Source: Mycoplasma haemofelis str. Langford 1 (GTDB taxonomy: Bacteria; Bacillota_I; Bacilli_A; Mycoplasmatales; Mycoplasmoidaceae). Taken from it: a DNA stretch of 64,000 nucleotides. Under the pieces are notes generated by a model that was not told the DNA's origin, did no database searches, and saw only the letters and a program-made list of their open reading frames with translations. Of this stretch, positions 50,049 through 61,175 are shown in pieces; within the stretch, counting starts at the first letter, position 1, and each line of letters begins with the position of its first letter. The translations under genes were made by a program, and so were the position numbers. The stretch covers positions 62,001 to 126,000 of the forward strand of contig NC_014970.1 in NCBI RefSeq assembly GCF_000200735.1, written 5' to 3'.

Positions 50049-50597
50049 ATGTCTGAGTTTATTCAAGCTATAGATCTTAGGAAGGGTCAAACCATTATTT
50101 GGAAGGGAGATATATACCTAGTACTAGATCATTCCTTCAATAAGACCGCCATGAGGGGCGGTATTGTTAAGTGTAAGGTTAAGAATGTGAAGACTGGTTC
50201 TATAACTATAGAGGACTTCTCTGGAATGAAATTCGAGAGAGCTATGATTAATAAGATCTCTGTAGTTTATTCCTACTCCGACAGTAAGTTCTCCCACTTC
50301 TTGGATTCTGAAACCTATGAGGATATTGAGGTTTCAAATGAGAAGTTTGCAGATGAGTTGAAATTCGTGGAAGAGGGGCTGGAGTGCAGTTTAAGTATTT
50401 ATGATGGAGAAGTATTGGCTATTGGCCTTCCAGAGATAGTATCTTTAACTATAGATAGATTTGATGATGATTTACCAGCTACCGAACAGAAGAAGGCTAT
50501 AACAGTTAATGGCCTAGTGGTGGCTGTTCCTAAGTTTTGTTCTGCGGGAGATAAGATAGCTGTTTCTACTTTCGATGGAAAGTATAAATCACGTTAA
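50049..50597 (+). CDS. efp: Translation elongation factor P
   Basis: Relieves ribosomes stalled on proline runs. 182 residues with three beta domains: AIDLRKGQTIIWKGDIYLVL, then FERAMINKISVVYSYSDS and SYDGEVLAIGLPEIV-like IYDGEVLAIGLPEIV, ending FDGKYKSR. The loop that usually reads KPGKG and carries the modified lysine reads NKTAMRGG here. It follows the dUTPase by two bases, and its end overlaps the next gene by 23 bases. Confidence 0.94.
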   Translation: MSEFIQAIDLRKGQTIIWKGDIYLVLDHSFNKTAMRGGIVKCKVKNVKTGSITIEDFSGMKFERAMINKISVVYSYSDSKFSHFLDSETYEDIEVSNEKFADELKFVEEGLECSLSIYDGEVLAIGLPEIVSLTIDRFDDDLPATEQKKAITVNGLVVAVPKFCSAGDKIAVSTFDGKYKSR

Positions 50598-51309
50598 TAG
50601 ATATTTTTTTTTAAGAGCCTTAGCATATCCCTTCACCTTACCTTCCTTCTTATTCTCTTATTTTAGGATAAGGAAGAGAGCTAATAGTTATGTCTTCCAT
50701 GGACAAGCCACTCCCCCAGAAAAGCGATACGAGTGATTTTTCTCGTTTCATAAGAAGTTACTGAGATTACAAAAAAAGAGCTTTGTCTTCTTGAGCGACT
50801 CGAAGACTCCTAAAAACCAAACTATTTTTATTATTGACAAAGATATATCTTGAGACTCGTTAGTAGTTCTTAGGCAATTAATAAAGGAGGATGAGCATCA
50901 ACTCATCACTCCCTTCTTAGGGAAGGATATCCTTTCCAAGAAGAGTTCTCTTATTATAGATCTGGTGGATTGTATCTACGATAAGGAGGATTTAGGAATC
51001 ATCTTCGATTTAAAGAGATCCCTCTTTATATCTAAGCCTTCCTTTCTCTCTGAGTCTCATCATATAATCAAGAATGCTTATTTCCAGATAGTACTCATCT
51101 CTTCTTTAAATCGTAAAGGGGAGGTATTTTTCAAGCTTGGAAGAGCTATTAAATCTCAAGAACTTGCTTATTTAAATAAAGATATGCTTTCTGAAAGGTT
51201 AGAATTGCTCTTCGGCAAGCTAGAAAAAGATTTATTATCTTGTGTTAAAAACTATGATTTAGAAAAAAGGGGTAGTTATTTAGGATACTTTAGCTTTAAG
51301 GGTAGGTAG
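50575..51309 (+). CDS. Hypothetical soluble protein overlapping efp and tRNA-Tyr
   Basis: 244 residues from ATG 50575 inside the end of efp, with two TGA-encoded tryptophans; the first half would be missed if TGA were read as stop. It opens MESINHVNRYFFLRALAYPF and is basic. A middle part (around FIIDKDISWDSLVVLRQLI) alternates hydrophobic and charged residues like an alpha/beta fold. No motif was recognised, though replication or recombination clamp proteins are possible. Its stop lies within the first 10 bases of tRNA-Tyr. Confidence 0.6.
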
Positions 51310-51385
51310 CGAAGTGGCTAAACGCTTCTGACTGTAGATCAGACACCTTTTGGTTTCGGGGGTTCGAATCCCTCCCTGCCCACCA
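51300..51385 (+). tRNA. tRNA-Tyr (GTA)
   Basis: Class II with a long variable arm. Acceptor GGGTAGG/CCTGCCC, anticodon GTA, discriminator A and encoded CCA (51383-51385). It is the first of five tandem tRNAs. The upstream ORF stop falls inside its acceptor stem. Confidence 0.95.
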
Positions 51386-51391
51386 GTTTAT

Positions 51392-51466
51392 TGGGCTGTA
51401 GCCAAGCGGTAAGGCACTAGACTTTGACTCTATGATGCGATGGTTCGAATCCCTCCAGCCCAGCCA
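51392..51466 (+). tRNA. tRNA-Gln (TTG)
   Basis: Acceptor TGGGCTG/CAGCCCA, anticodon TTG in the loop of CTAGACTTTGACTCT, discriminator G and encoded CCA. Its U34 is a likely substrate of MnmA at 31968. Confidence 0.95.
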
Positions 51467-51467
51467 T

Positions 51468-51542
51468 GACTTGCTAGCTCAGCGGTAGAGCATTCGCCTT
51501 TTAAGCGAAGGGTCCTGGGTTCGAATCCCAGGCGAGTCACCA
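51468..51542 (+). tRNA. tRNA-Lys (TTT)
   Basis: Acceptor GACTTGC/GCGAGTC with one G-T pair, anticodon TTT in loop CTTTTAA, T loop GTTCGAATC, discriminator A and encoded CCA. Its U34 should be thiolated by MnmA. Confidence 0.95.
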
Positions 51543-51555
51543 TTTTGTAATTAGT

Positions 51556-51642
51556 GCTGGAGTGGCGGAATTGGTAGACGCCCAGGACTTAAGATCCTGT
51601 GAAGGCAACTTCGTGAGGGTTCGAGTCCCTCTTCCAGCACCA
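51556..51642 (+). tRNA. tRNA-Leu (TAA)
   Basis: Class II with a long variable arm. Acceptor GCTGGAG/TTCCAGC, anticodon TAA within GGACTTAAGATCC, discriminator A and encoded CCA. It differs from the CAA isoacceptor at 48377. Confidence 0.95.
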
Positions 51643-51645
51643 CTT

Positions 51646-51719
51646 GCGGGCATAGTTCAATGATAGAACATTAGCCTTCCAAGCTAATAGTGTGGGTTTG
51701 ATTCCCATTGTCCGCTCCA
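51646..51719 (+). tRNA. tRNA-Gly (TCC)
   Basis: Acceptor GCGGGCA/TGTCCGC, anticodon TCC within AGCCTTCCAAGCT, discriminator T and encoded CCA. It ends the cluster; the next ORF starts 21 bases later. Confidence 0.95.
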
Positions 51720-51740
51720 TAATTTTTATAATTAATAGAT

Positions 51741-52559
51741 ATGTTTAGCGTTCACGGCTTTAGAGAGCAGCTTAAGGAGCCACTTCGAAAGGTAGAGATT
51801 CAGTTTCTGATTCGAACCTTCAGCTCTGCATGCATGTTCTTTGCTCTATTTGGATTATTTGTAATTGCGGGGGCAGGGATATTGACCAGTGTAGGTGGAG
51901 GTTGGGGTTGATTTCTGTCCTTCGTTTGTGCTATTGTCGGCTTCGTCCTTTACTTCCCTCTTTCCATAGTTAGCGGTAGATATAGGTCTCAACCTATAGC
52001 TCAGAATTCTTCCTTCGTTACAACAGCCTACACACTGCTGCTATTCACCTTCTTCTTCCTGTTCATGGCTTTCTCTACCACTTTATTTCAAGTGGCAGGA
52101 GGTAGTCCTAGTATAGGATGAATCGCTAAGATAACCTTCCTAGTCTTTGGAACCACTCTATGTGTTTACATGTTCCCAGTATGACTTGGATTTCACATCT
52201 CTAACAAAGGAACAATTTTGACTCTTCAGAAGTTCTTGAATGTGTGTGCAGTAGCCTACTTCGTGCTTTTCATCGTTCTACTATTCACTTCTCTGTTTGG
52301 ATTTGGTCTTTCTGAAGCTAGTCCGATGGTTGTGCTTATGTACCTATTAACTTCTATCTTCCTTTTAGCTTCCCCAATAATCTCCGTTTATAGAATGAGA
52401 ACTGTGATTCCTTATATAAATCACGAAGATCCTATTGAAAGAAAAAGATGAGAAAATTTCTTTGCCTTTGAAATCTCCTTCCAACTACTTCAATTGGCTT
52501 ACCACATCGCAAAAATCGTTGCTTCTTTCATGGCTCACCGTAATTCTCGCCTTGGATAA
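51741..52559 (+). CDS. Bax inhibitor-1/YccA-like membrane protein
   Basis: 272 residues from ATG 51741, with four TGA-encoded tryptophans. An N-terminal FLIRTFSSACMFFALFG is followed by about six further hydrophobic spans. The C-terminal segment FFAFEISFQLLQLAYHIAKI resembles the last half of BI-1 proteins, where a conserved Asp pair sits; those acids are not obvious here. BI-1 proteins are thought to leak Ca2+ or protons. The call rests on topology and ends of the protein; an unrelated polytopic protein remains possible. It is the first gene of a co-directional run to the window's end. Confidence 0.5.
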
Positions 52560-52574
52560 CAAAATCTTCGCAAT

Positions 52575-55500
52575 TTGCTATTCAAAACGTCGCTTTTACA
52601 CATACGTAAAAACGCAACTATAGTCTCTGTATTAGGTTTTTTTTTATCTCTATCAGTAACTGTACTTACATCCGTTGATCATCTTTCCGATAACTTAAAT
52701 AAAGGGTTTAAAGAGATAGATTTCGACTCTAACTCCCACGACTTAATTCTAGTAAATAAGTCTTTTAAGCAAACTCAGAATCTTAACGTTAAGCCTTCTT
52801 ACTCAATAGATCTAAGTAATATTAAATTCGGGCCCAAGAGGGGATTCAGATGATCTTTTGATAGTAATTTTGATTACTCTTGGGTCAAGAAGGGAAAGAA
52901 GGCTGAATTAGAGCAACTACAATCATCTAGTGATCAACCTCAACCTCAACCTCAACCTCAACCGCAAAGCGATGGTCCGAAGGTTGAGAAGTTAAACAAG
53001 AGCGTATTTACTATTCCCGTTCTGGATAATGCGGAACGGCGGAAGAATGCTGCTAATGAATTTTTAATTTGCCGAACGGCAAGTAACTTCATCCTTACTT
53101 TAGGAAAGGAAATTCAATTTATAGATAGGAATAAAGCTTCTCTAAGGTGGGGTCAATATAATGGGGATGATGTTTTTGATAATGATGATAACGGAGAGAT
53201 TAACGTATTATCGAGGTGTGGGGGGGAGTCCGAAGAGAAGTTAAAACCTACTTACTTTGCACCTTACTTTTATGCTTTACAAAGTTACTTCACAACTAAT
53301 ATTATTGGAGATAAAGATGTAAAAGATGTAAAAGATGGAACAACAACAACAACAACAACAACAACAGAAACAAATCATCCTTACACCCTAAACAAAGAAG
53401 AATTATACGAACTACACGAGAAGAAAGCTTTCAACCCCAAATACCTATTCAGATCTAGATTACATAAGAAAGACGATAATAAACAATCTGAGGCTACTGA
53501 GGATATATATTCCTTTCGCCCTATTTTTGAAAGAGACTACTATTTAGATTTCTTTGTCCCATTTAAGAACATATTAGGGACTCAAGATATCTCTCAGAAA
53601 TATAAACAGTTAGTTCAGGAGATTAAGAATGTACCAATTTATTACAAGTTAGATTTTGATACTAAGCAATCTATAGAGATATTTAGCAACTCCCGAGTAT
53701 TCGATCGAATTCCTGTTAAGTTCTATATCTCCTCTCTACAGAAGTTATTAGAAACATTTGATGCTTGGCTCCCAATGGTGCCAGGCCTTTCTTACTCAGA
53801 ATCTCTAATACTATTAATAAAGCTACTTTTTTGAGAGAGCATAAAAGACGCAAAAGTCGATAACTTCAACACCAGACCCGAACACACACTTCAGTTAAAG
53901 GATATCTTTGATAAGGAGAAAATTAAGAAGTTGGTCGAGGATACATCAACATCAAGCATTAAAGACATTGAATCCTTTCAGCCTTTTCAGCTTGATGAAA
54001 AAGAAAGAAAATCGCCCCATGAAGGGAAGTACGAGGAATCTGCTTCTTCTTTTTCAGATTACTTATTTTCAACTGTAAGAGCCAATAAGAAACTTTCAGA
54101 ACTTAAAGATAACGATCAGGAATATCAGAAATATAAGGATTCCAGCACATCTGGGGGCTCCACTAATGCATCTACTTGATGTGGTTCCTCTTCCTCTTCC
54201 TCTGATTGTTCCAATTTCAAATTTTCAGATTCAGATACTTTAGCTGAACAATGAAAGGAAGTTATTAAGGCATGAATAGAGGGGAAGTTCTTCTCAGAAG
54301 AGACTTCCACCTCTTCCACCTCTTCCACAACTGATTTCCTGTTCCTACCTTCCTATACTAGGACTTCTAAGGAGAAATATGATGCAGCAAAATCAGCAAC
54401 AACCAGCTCTCCAAAGCCCTTTGACGATACAGGGGGAGTTAATCCTTACTATCGTCTATATCCCGAGAAGTTTGAAGTCGTATTTGAACGTTTAAAGGAT
54501 GCTATCTTTGCAGCCATAAAGGATTATCTTCTGTGGGTAGAGTTAAGCAATCTAAGGGAGGTAAAGAAGTTCATCAATGATTACAACCTATTCACTCTAT
54601 CCTTCCTTCTCTACAACTTTCAATATAAACCGAAACTAGCTAGTTTAGATACAAAGGATAAGTTACGTCTTTCAAAAGTATCTTTTTCTAAGAATCAGAA
54701 ACAAGCAGATCTTGATTTCTCAATATCCTCCAACTATCATAAGTCCTTAGTAGTAGCCAATTCCTCTAATACATCCGCCAAGCTAAACGACCCTACCAAG
54801 AAGAATCATGCCTTCAAGATAATTACACAGGAAGTTAAGGATGACTCATCCCTTAACAGATTGAAGATAGTTACTGGTAATCCCCTATTTGAAGCCAAGT
54901 ATCGTAACTCTGAGATTATTAAGAGGATAAATACTAGGAACAATACTATTAGGAAGTACTCTCCTACCTATGAGTATGCTGAGATATTCAAGCTCCTTTC
55001 CAGAGCTAAATACACCAACCCTGAGTATGCACCTTTATTCAAAGATCTATATACATACTATTCAAGCCGTACTCCAGAGACTTGAAAGTTGGGTGTCTTC
55101 TTCTCCTACTTGGATCTGGAGAGGGCTGTACAGTACACCGAACAACTTAGCAAATATGCACGTAATTTAAAGACTCAAGGGTCTAGGACGATTCTAGAGT
55201 TCACAAACTGAGATGACATTTACTTCGCTAGAACTATGCCTTTGAAGAATACCATTCTTACTTTAAAAACCACTGGATATCTAGATCAATTCACATCTGT
55301 CTTCGGATTAATATCCCCTTTCTACGCTAAGAAGCACAATATAGTTCCTATATCCAATGAGCAGTATCAGAAGTTTAAGAAATTAATAGAGGATGATTCT
55401 TTAACTCAGGAGGAATGGGAGAAGGAGTATCATGGATTCCTTCTTAACCCAAAGAATCATGACCATATTGTTAATATAAATGGAAACAAGATTATCGTTC

Positions 55501-58500
55501 TAGGGACTGCCCTATCTCCCGACTTCCTATTACCTTCCCACTCCTTCTTAAATTTAATTCCAGATAAGAATAGGGAGGCTCTCATCTACATGGATGAGCA
55601 TGGATATAGAAATATCCATTACAACTCCCTATCCTCCTGAAATGAATACTACTTAAGCCTTTCTTATCCTCAGGCAGTTAAGGATTATGGTCTGGAGAAG
55701 GATTACTATCAAGAGCTTAGGAAGTATATGGATGGCTTCCTGAGCGATAGCACTGAGCTTCAACTTGCTCAGCCATCTTCTGCATTCGAACTAAGGAAAG
55801 TTAGTGACTCTCCTGATAGACCTTCCCTAGTACACTTAAGGAGTAATTACGTAGATAACTTCGTAAGCGTAGTTAACTTAGTTGCTTACGTTCTTCTGTC
55901 CTTCATAGGTGTCATTATCTTCTTCACTGTATGAACTCTTATTAAGAAGTACATTAACTCCAGCTTAAATACCTTCGGGGTATTTGTAGCTAGTGGAGTT
56001 CCTAGACTAGAGATCATCACCACTTCCTTCTCCTTTATCTTTATACCTGCATTAATAGGTACCTTCGTAGGATACATAGCTTCCCTATTACTACAGCCGT
56101 TCGTATTCTCCCTACTCTCAGATGTGTGGTACTTAACTCCTGTATTTAGTGGATTTGATCTATCTAAATTCTTGAACTACTCCTTCTTGATGTGTGGAAT
56201 CCTGTTCCCTGTAGCTCTAATCCCAGCATTCAAAATGCTGAGACCAAGCGCTGGACACTTGATGAGAACTAACTCCATGTTTAAGCAGAACTCCTTTACC
56301 GTTTACATACATGAACTATTCCAGAAGGTATCCTCAGTATGGAAGTTCAGATTATCTGTAATTCTTAATACCCTGAATAAAGGGATAATCCTGTCTGCTG
56401 CCACCGTATTCCTATTCTTATTCAGTAGCTTCCTATTTAATAACTTAGGTCAGTTTGCTAACGTTAGTCAATTGGAGCTTATTAGTAAGAACTATGGATT
56501 TGAATTAGATCTGGATACTCCTTCAGAACAGTCTGGTCAGTACTTCTTAAGCTCCTATAGGAATCTAGGGAATACCTTCTTAAATAAGATTCCTCAAACT
56601 AAGAGAATAGTTCAAAGGAAGAATTCTTCTGGGGATGAGTATGAAGCGAAGGTAGTTACTTTCGATAAGAACAATCCGGAGATGATTGCTACCGGAGTGT
56701 TCCATCCATTCCACCCCAATGACTTATCTAGTTATTTGAACTCCTGTAAGGATAAGGACATTGTAGATATCTATAAGGAACTTGGAGTTTTAGATACCGA
56801 ATATCCAAGTAGGTTATTCAGTACTAACGCCTACAACATCTATCTTCTTAAGAGTTCGTTATCTAAGAAATCGGACTCTTCGGACTCTTCGGACTCGCAA
56901 AGCTGTTTTTCATTAGAGAATACATATGAAGCTGAGTCTTTTGCCTTCAGGAACACAACACATGCTAGTGCACAGATTTGATATAGCTCATCCTCATCCG
57001 GAAATAACTCGTCAAAGTCTAAATTCAACCCCAACCCCAATGGAGATAACTTCAAGGACTTCCAACTATCTGACTACGTCCCTGTAAAGAATGAGCAGTG
57101 GAAGCAGAATAGTAGTGACTCTAGTGGCCAAAGCACAAATGCTCCGGAGATGATTAAATTCGGAGATGAGCCTCTCTTTAAGCCATTAATCGATTACTAC
57201 AAGAATAAACAAACCCTAACCGATCACCATGACTCTAGTGACTCTAGTGACTCTAGTGACTCTAAATCTTGGTATTTCAATAAGGTAAAGCAAAAGCAAG
57301 ATAGCGCTAAGGATTCAACAACTTCAACAGTAGCTGGAGACTTTAGAACCTTTAACGGCAACGGCACAAGTGGTAGTGGGGGTAACGATAACAAGTTCCC
57401 AACACTCTCAAGACTCTTCAAGGATAACTCCAACTACTGATTATTCTCCTATGGGGATATTGAAGCTATTCAGAATGACCCTGTCTTCTTCAAGAACAAA
57501 GTAATTATTCCATTCCTATTTAATCACGACTGGAAGTTCAATCTGTTCGGTAAGACTATTGAGATCAATCCTTGGAATGAATTTAACGACTACTTCTCCA
57601 AATATAGCCCTGAGCTTACAGAGGCTATGTCCAAGAACTATTTGAACTTCGTAAACAAGATTATCAACTCTAGATATGGATACTTCTTTGTGAATAGATT
57701 CATGACCAAACACGTGAACGTGGATGACAATATGTCCCTTCTTCCTGGATCATTTGTCAACGGAAAGAGATCTTGGAAGGTTGATAAATCATCAATGGCT
57801 AAGACACCCTTAAACACAAACATAAACGATGAAGCTAACGATGAAGCTAACGATGAAGCTAACGATGAAGCTAACGATGTAGATACTGGAATTTACTACC
57901 TAGATCCGGACAAACTAATCTACTTCTATGACAAGCTTATAAGTGAGGATAATTCCGATTCTGCTGGGAAATCAGAAACTTCTGATGACCTAAAACACCT
58001 AGACAGATTCGTAATCTTCAGACCCGACTTCCTTTATCTGTTCTTTGCCTTAATGAGTGATCCGGAATTCTTAACTCCGGAAACAGCCCCTATAAAGATT
58101 ACCTTCCACCAGAACTTGTACTCTCCTGATTACAGCACTCAATATACAGATGAGTGACAAATTAGTGGAGATAGGGATGCAGATGAGAAGCTACAGAAAG
58201 GATTGACTGCTTCCTATTCTTCAATGAAAGATGAGGATTATTCTAAGATCCCTAATGGAGACCAAACTTATACATACCTGTTGGGGGATGTAGGTTCTTT
58301 ACAGAATTTAAAGATATATGGATTGAAGCAGGATTCCAGAGGTAGTTACTTTAACTTAACTAAGGATGGAGCCTCCATTAATAAGAAGCTCTACCAGCAG
58401 AAGCAAGGTGATGTATATCCTATTGTTATTAACCAATACACAGCTAAGAAGCTTGGATTAACAGTTGGATCTCAATTTAGTTATCACGTTAGAAATACCT

Positions 58501-59444
58501 ATGACCGATTTACTAAAGCCCTGAAGGGAGATAACTCTAAGAAGCAAGTTAAATTCAAGGTAGTAGATATCTTTGATTCTTACTACCAAACAGCTCTATT
58601 CATAAGCCAAGCTCATGCTAATGAGATTATTGGATTGAATGCAGACTATGGATTCAATGGAATCCTAACTAAGAAGTTCCTAGAGAGCGATCAACTGCCA
58701 ATTCAATTAACTCACGGAGTATCTGGATTTGCCCCTTCAGGACTTTACAGTAGGCACGTTATTAATAAGAATGGAGATAAGTTTAAGACCTTCCTAAATT
58801 CCAAAGGATACGAACATTCTCAAGCTCTTCAAAGTAAATTCATTCAGCCTTCTAACTTGGACTGATTCAAATTGAAGAATGGATTAGAGCTTACTTCCGG
58901 AATAGATAATGCCCACGATTTAGCCTCCAAATTAGAGGACGTTTACGGTCAGAACTTCACTCTTACTCCTTCCATCGTGAAGATAGATAATATGAGTGTA
59001 TTTAATGACTTCGTATTCAATACAGCTAGCGATCTAGTTCTGTCTGTAATAAACCTATTTATTGTCGTATTATCTCCTCTATTAATCTGCTCTCTATTAG
59101 TAATAACAGTTCTGATTATTGAGGACTTGAAGAACCTATTAACTATTCTGAACCTACTAGGATTCTCCTACTTCGAGAACTCTGTAACTATCCTTCTATA
59201 TCTAGGATTAATACTAGGATTCTCAACTATGGTGGCAATACCTGTAACCTCCTCTCTATTGGGACTATATGTAGAGAAGGTATTTAATGTGATATCTATA
59301 TACTTACCAATCTCCCTAAGAGCAGACTTCGGAATGGCTTCCTTCTCAATCCTATTAGGAATATTCAGCTTTGCTTACTTACGCTCTATGGGCAAAATTA
59401 AGTCCCTATACTTGCCTCTGGCTATGAAATCACTAAACGAATAA
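52575..59444 (+). CDS. Giant FtsX-type ABC transporter permease
   Basis: 2,289 residues from TTG 52575 (in-frame TAA at 52557), with more than ten TGA-encoded tryptophans. One N-terminal span (residues about 12-32, ATIVSVLGFFLSLSV) is followed by a huge outer domain. Three spans come at about residues 1098-1230, a fifth near 1275 (GIILSAATVFLFLFSSFLF), then a second outer domain and three last spans from about 2145. This 1+3 / 1+3 layout is that of a duplicated FtsX (MacB/LolE-like) permease, as in the large MG468-type proteins of mycoplasmas. No dedicated ATPase lies beside it; the ABC genes downstream are of ECF type. The outer domains carry several simple repeats. Confidence 0.8.
52938..52967 (+). 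repeat. Hexamer repeat CCTCAA x5 (Pro-Gln)
   Basis: Five tandem copies, the last being CCGCAA, inside the permease near residue 125, encoding alternating Pro-Gln. The unit length is a multiple of three, so copy-number change keeps the frame. Confidence 0.95.
53340..53366 (+). repeat. Trinucleotide repeat ACA x9 (poly-Thr)
   Basis: Nine ACA codons encode nine threonines in the first outer domain. It is preceded by a nonamer repeat that encodes Asp-Val-Lys twice (about 53316-53336). Confidence 0.95.
54186..54329 (+). repeat. Ser/Thr-rich simple repeats
   Basis: TCCTCT x3 (54186-54203) encodes six serines, and a TCCACCTCT-type repeat (54303-54329) encodes Thr-Ser-Thr-Ser-Ser. Both lie in the first outer domain of the permease. 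Confidence 0.85.
56871..56897 (+). repeat. Nonamer repeat TCGGACTCT x3 (Ser-Asp-Ser)
   Basis: Three units, the last ending TCG, in the second outer domain. The peptide resembles the Ser-Asp repeats of many surface proteins. Confidence 0.9.
57231..57257 (+). repeat. Nonamer repeat GACTCTAGT x3 (Asp-Ser-Ser)
   Basis: Three perfect units plus a degenerate fourth, encoding the same Asp-Ser-Ser motif as the 56871 repeat but with different codons, so it arose separately. Confidence 0.9.
57825..57872 (+). repeat. Dodecamer repeat AACGATGAAGCT x4 (Asn-Asp-Glu-Ala)
   Basis: Four perfect 12-base units and a half unit, encoding Asn-Asp-Glu-Ala four times, in the second outer domain. Confidence 0.95.
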
Positions 59445-59454
59445 AATTAGGTCT

Positions 59455-60270
59455 ATGTACGCCATTGAGCTTGTTAACTTGAATTTTGGATATGTGGAGG
59501 ATAAGCCTATTCTTAAGAATCTAAATCTTAGACTTACTCCTAATAAGTACATTTGCATAGTTGGTCATAATGGCTCTGGAAAGTCCACTTTATCTAAGCT
59601 ATTAATTGGATTAGCTAAGCCCTGATCTGGAAAGATTAAAGTGGCTGGTATTGAATTAAATGATGAGAACTATAAGAAGGTGCTGCACAAGCTTGGCTTA
59701 GTCTTTCAAAATCCAGACAGTCAATTCATAAGACTTACTGCGGAGGATGATATAGCCTTTGGGTTGGAGAATAGGAATGTACCTAGAATACTCATTAGGA
59801 AGATCATAGATCACGTTAGTAAGTTCATGAATATTGAATCCCTATTGCAAGTAAACTCTTCCTTACTTTCTGGGGGGGAAAAGCAGAAGGTTTGTATAGC
59901 TTCCATATTAGCCCTTAATCCCGACATCATTATCTTTGATGAGTCCACTTCCATGTTGGACGTTAATAGTAAGGATGATCTTCTAAAGATAATGAGGAGC
60001 TTAGTTAAGGATCAGAAGAAGACTGTTATCTCTATTACTCACGATATGGAAGAGCTCCTGATGGCTGATGAGATGGTTCTCCTGAAGGATGGAAATATAT
60101 TGGCTCATGGAGCTCCAAAGGAGATCTTGAAGGATGAGGAGCTACTTAAGACCTCTAATCTAGACTTTCCCTTTATCTACTGCTTAGCTAATGCTCTTAA
60201 GGCCAAAGGAGTGGAAGTTCCAGAATTCAATGACGAGGAGGATTTAATTAGGAAGTTATCTAAGATTTAG
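59455..60270 (+). CDS. ecfA1: ECF transporter ATPase A1
   Basis: First energising ATPase of an energy-coupling-factor vitamin/metal transporter core. 271 residues from ATG 59455, with one TGA Trp. Walker A GHNGSGKST, Q-loop VFQNPDSQF, signature LLSGGEKQKV, Walker B IIIFDESTSMLD and switch histidine ITHD are all intact. DESTSMLD is characteristic of EcfA1. The stop overlaps the GTG of ecfA2 by one base. Confidence 0.94.
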
Positions 60271-61175
60271 TGTTTCTTAACAGGTATTGGGGGGAGTATA
60301 AAAGGGTAAAGACATATAGGCCAGATCCTAGGAATGCCTTTGAGGTTGAGAATGTTTCCTTTAAGGATAAGGACAAGACGGTAGTCCACCCCTTTAGCTA
60401 TAAATTTAGAAGAAGGAAAGTATATGCAATCATAGGAGCTTCGGGCTCTGGAAAGTCCACTTTAGCCCTTCACTTTAATGGGCTAATGAAGTCTCCCAAA
60501 GGGAATATCTTCTTCTTTAATGGAGAGAATATCTATTTCTTCAAGAAGACTATTCCCAATTTTAGGGCCATCAGGAGATATGTGGGGATGGTTCTTCAGA
60601 ATCCTGAATATCAGCTCTTTAAAGAGACTGTATTAGAGGATGTAATGTGTGGACTTCAAATGCTTGATGTCCCCGATTCCAATCCGGAGGAGAGAGCTAA
60701 GTCCAAGCTTAGGGAGCTTGGGATAATGGAGGAATTCTTTAATAGGAATCCCTTCATGCTCTCTGGGGGGCAAAAGAAGAAGGTTGCTCTGGCTGGTATT
60801 CTGGTGATTGAACCGGAGATAATTATCTTTGATGAACCTGTTCTGGGATTGGATCCCTATTCAGTCAAGAAGATAGTTGATATTATTCAGGATTTAAAGA
60901 ACAAGAATAAAACCATCATAGTTATCTCCAACAACATCGATTTAATATTGGAGCTGTCTGAGGAAATTCTAGTTATGGACAGGGGAAGATTGATTATGAG
61001 CGGACGCCCTTATTTAATATTTAAAGATAAAAGGCTTAACTTGGGAACTCCCAAAGTTATTAAATTTCTAGATAAGCTTACTAAGCATTCTCCTCGTTTC
61101 CTGCCGGTATGAAAGGATGAACCTAAGAACTTCGAAGAGTTAGCTTCCTCTATATTTAATGTACTTAGAAAATAG
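60270..61175 (+). CDS. ecfA2: ECF transporter ATPase A2
   Basis: Second ATPase of the ECF core, 301 residues from GTG 60270, one TGA Trp near the end. Walker A GASGSGKST, Q-loop VLQNPEYQLF, signature MLSGGQKKKV and Walker B IIIFDEPVLGLD are present. The switch position, normally SHD or THD, reads VISNNID, so the histidine is replaced by asparagine. The other site, built with EcfA1, keeps its histidine. The end overlaps ecfT by 17 bases. Confidence 0.93.

Noticed and set aside
52938..57878. CRISPR-like repeats
   Set aside because: The repeats are short direct tandem units without spacers and encode simple peptide tracts.
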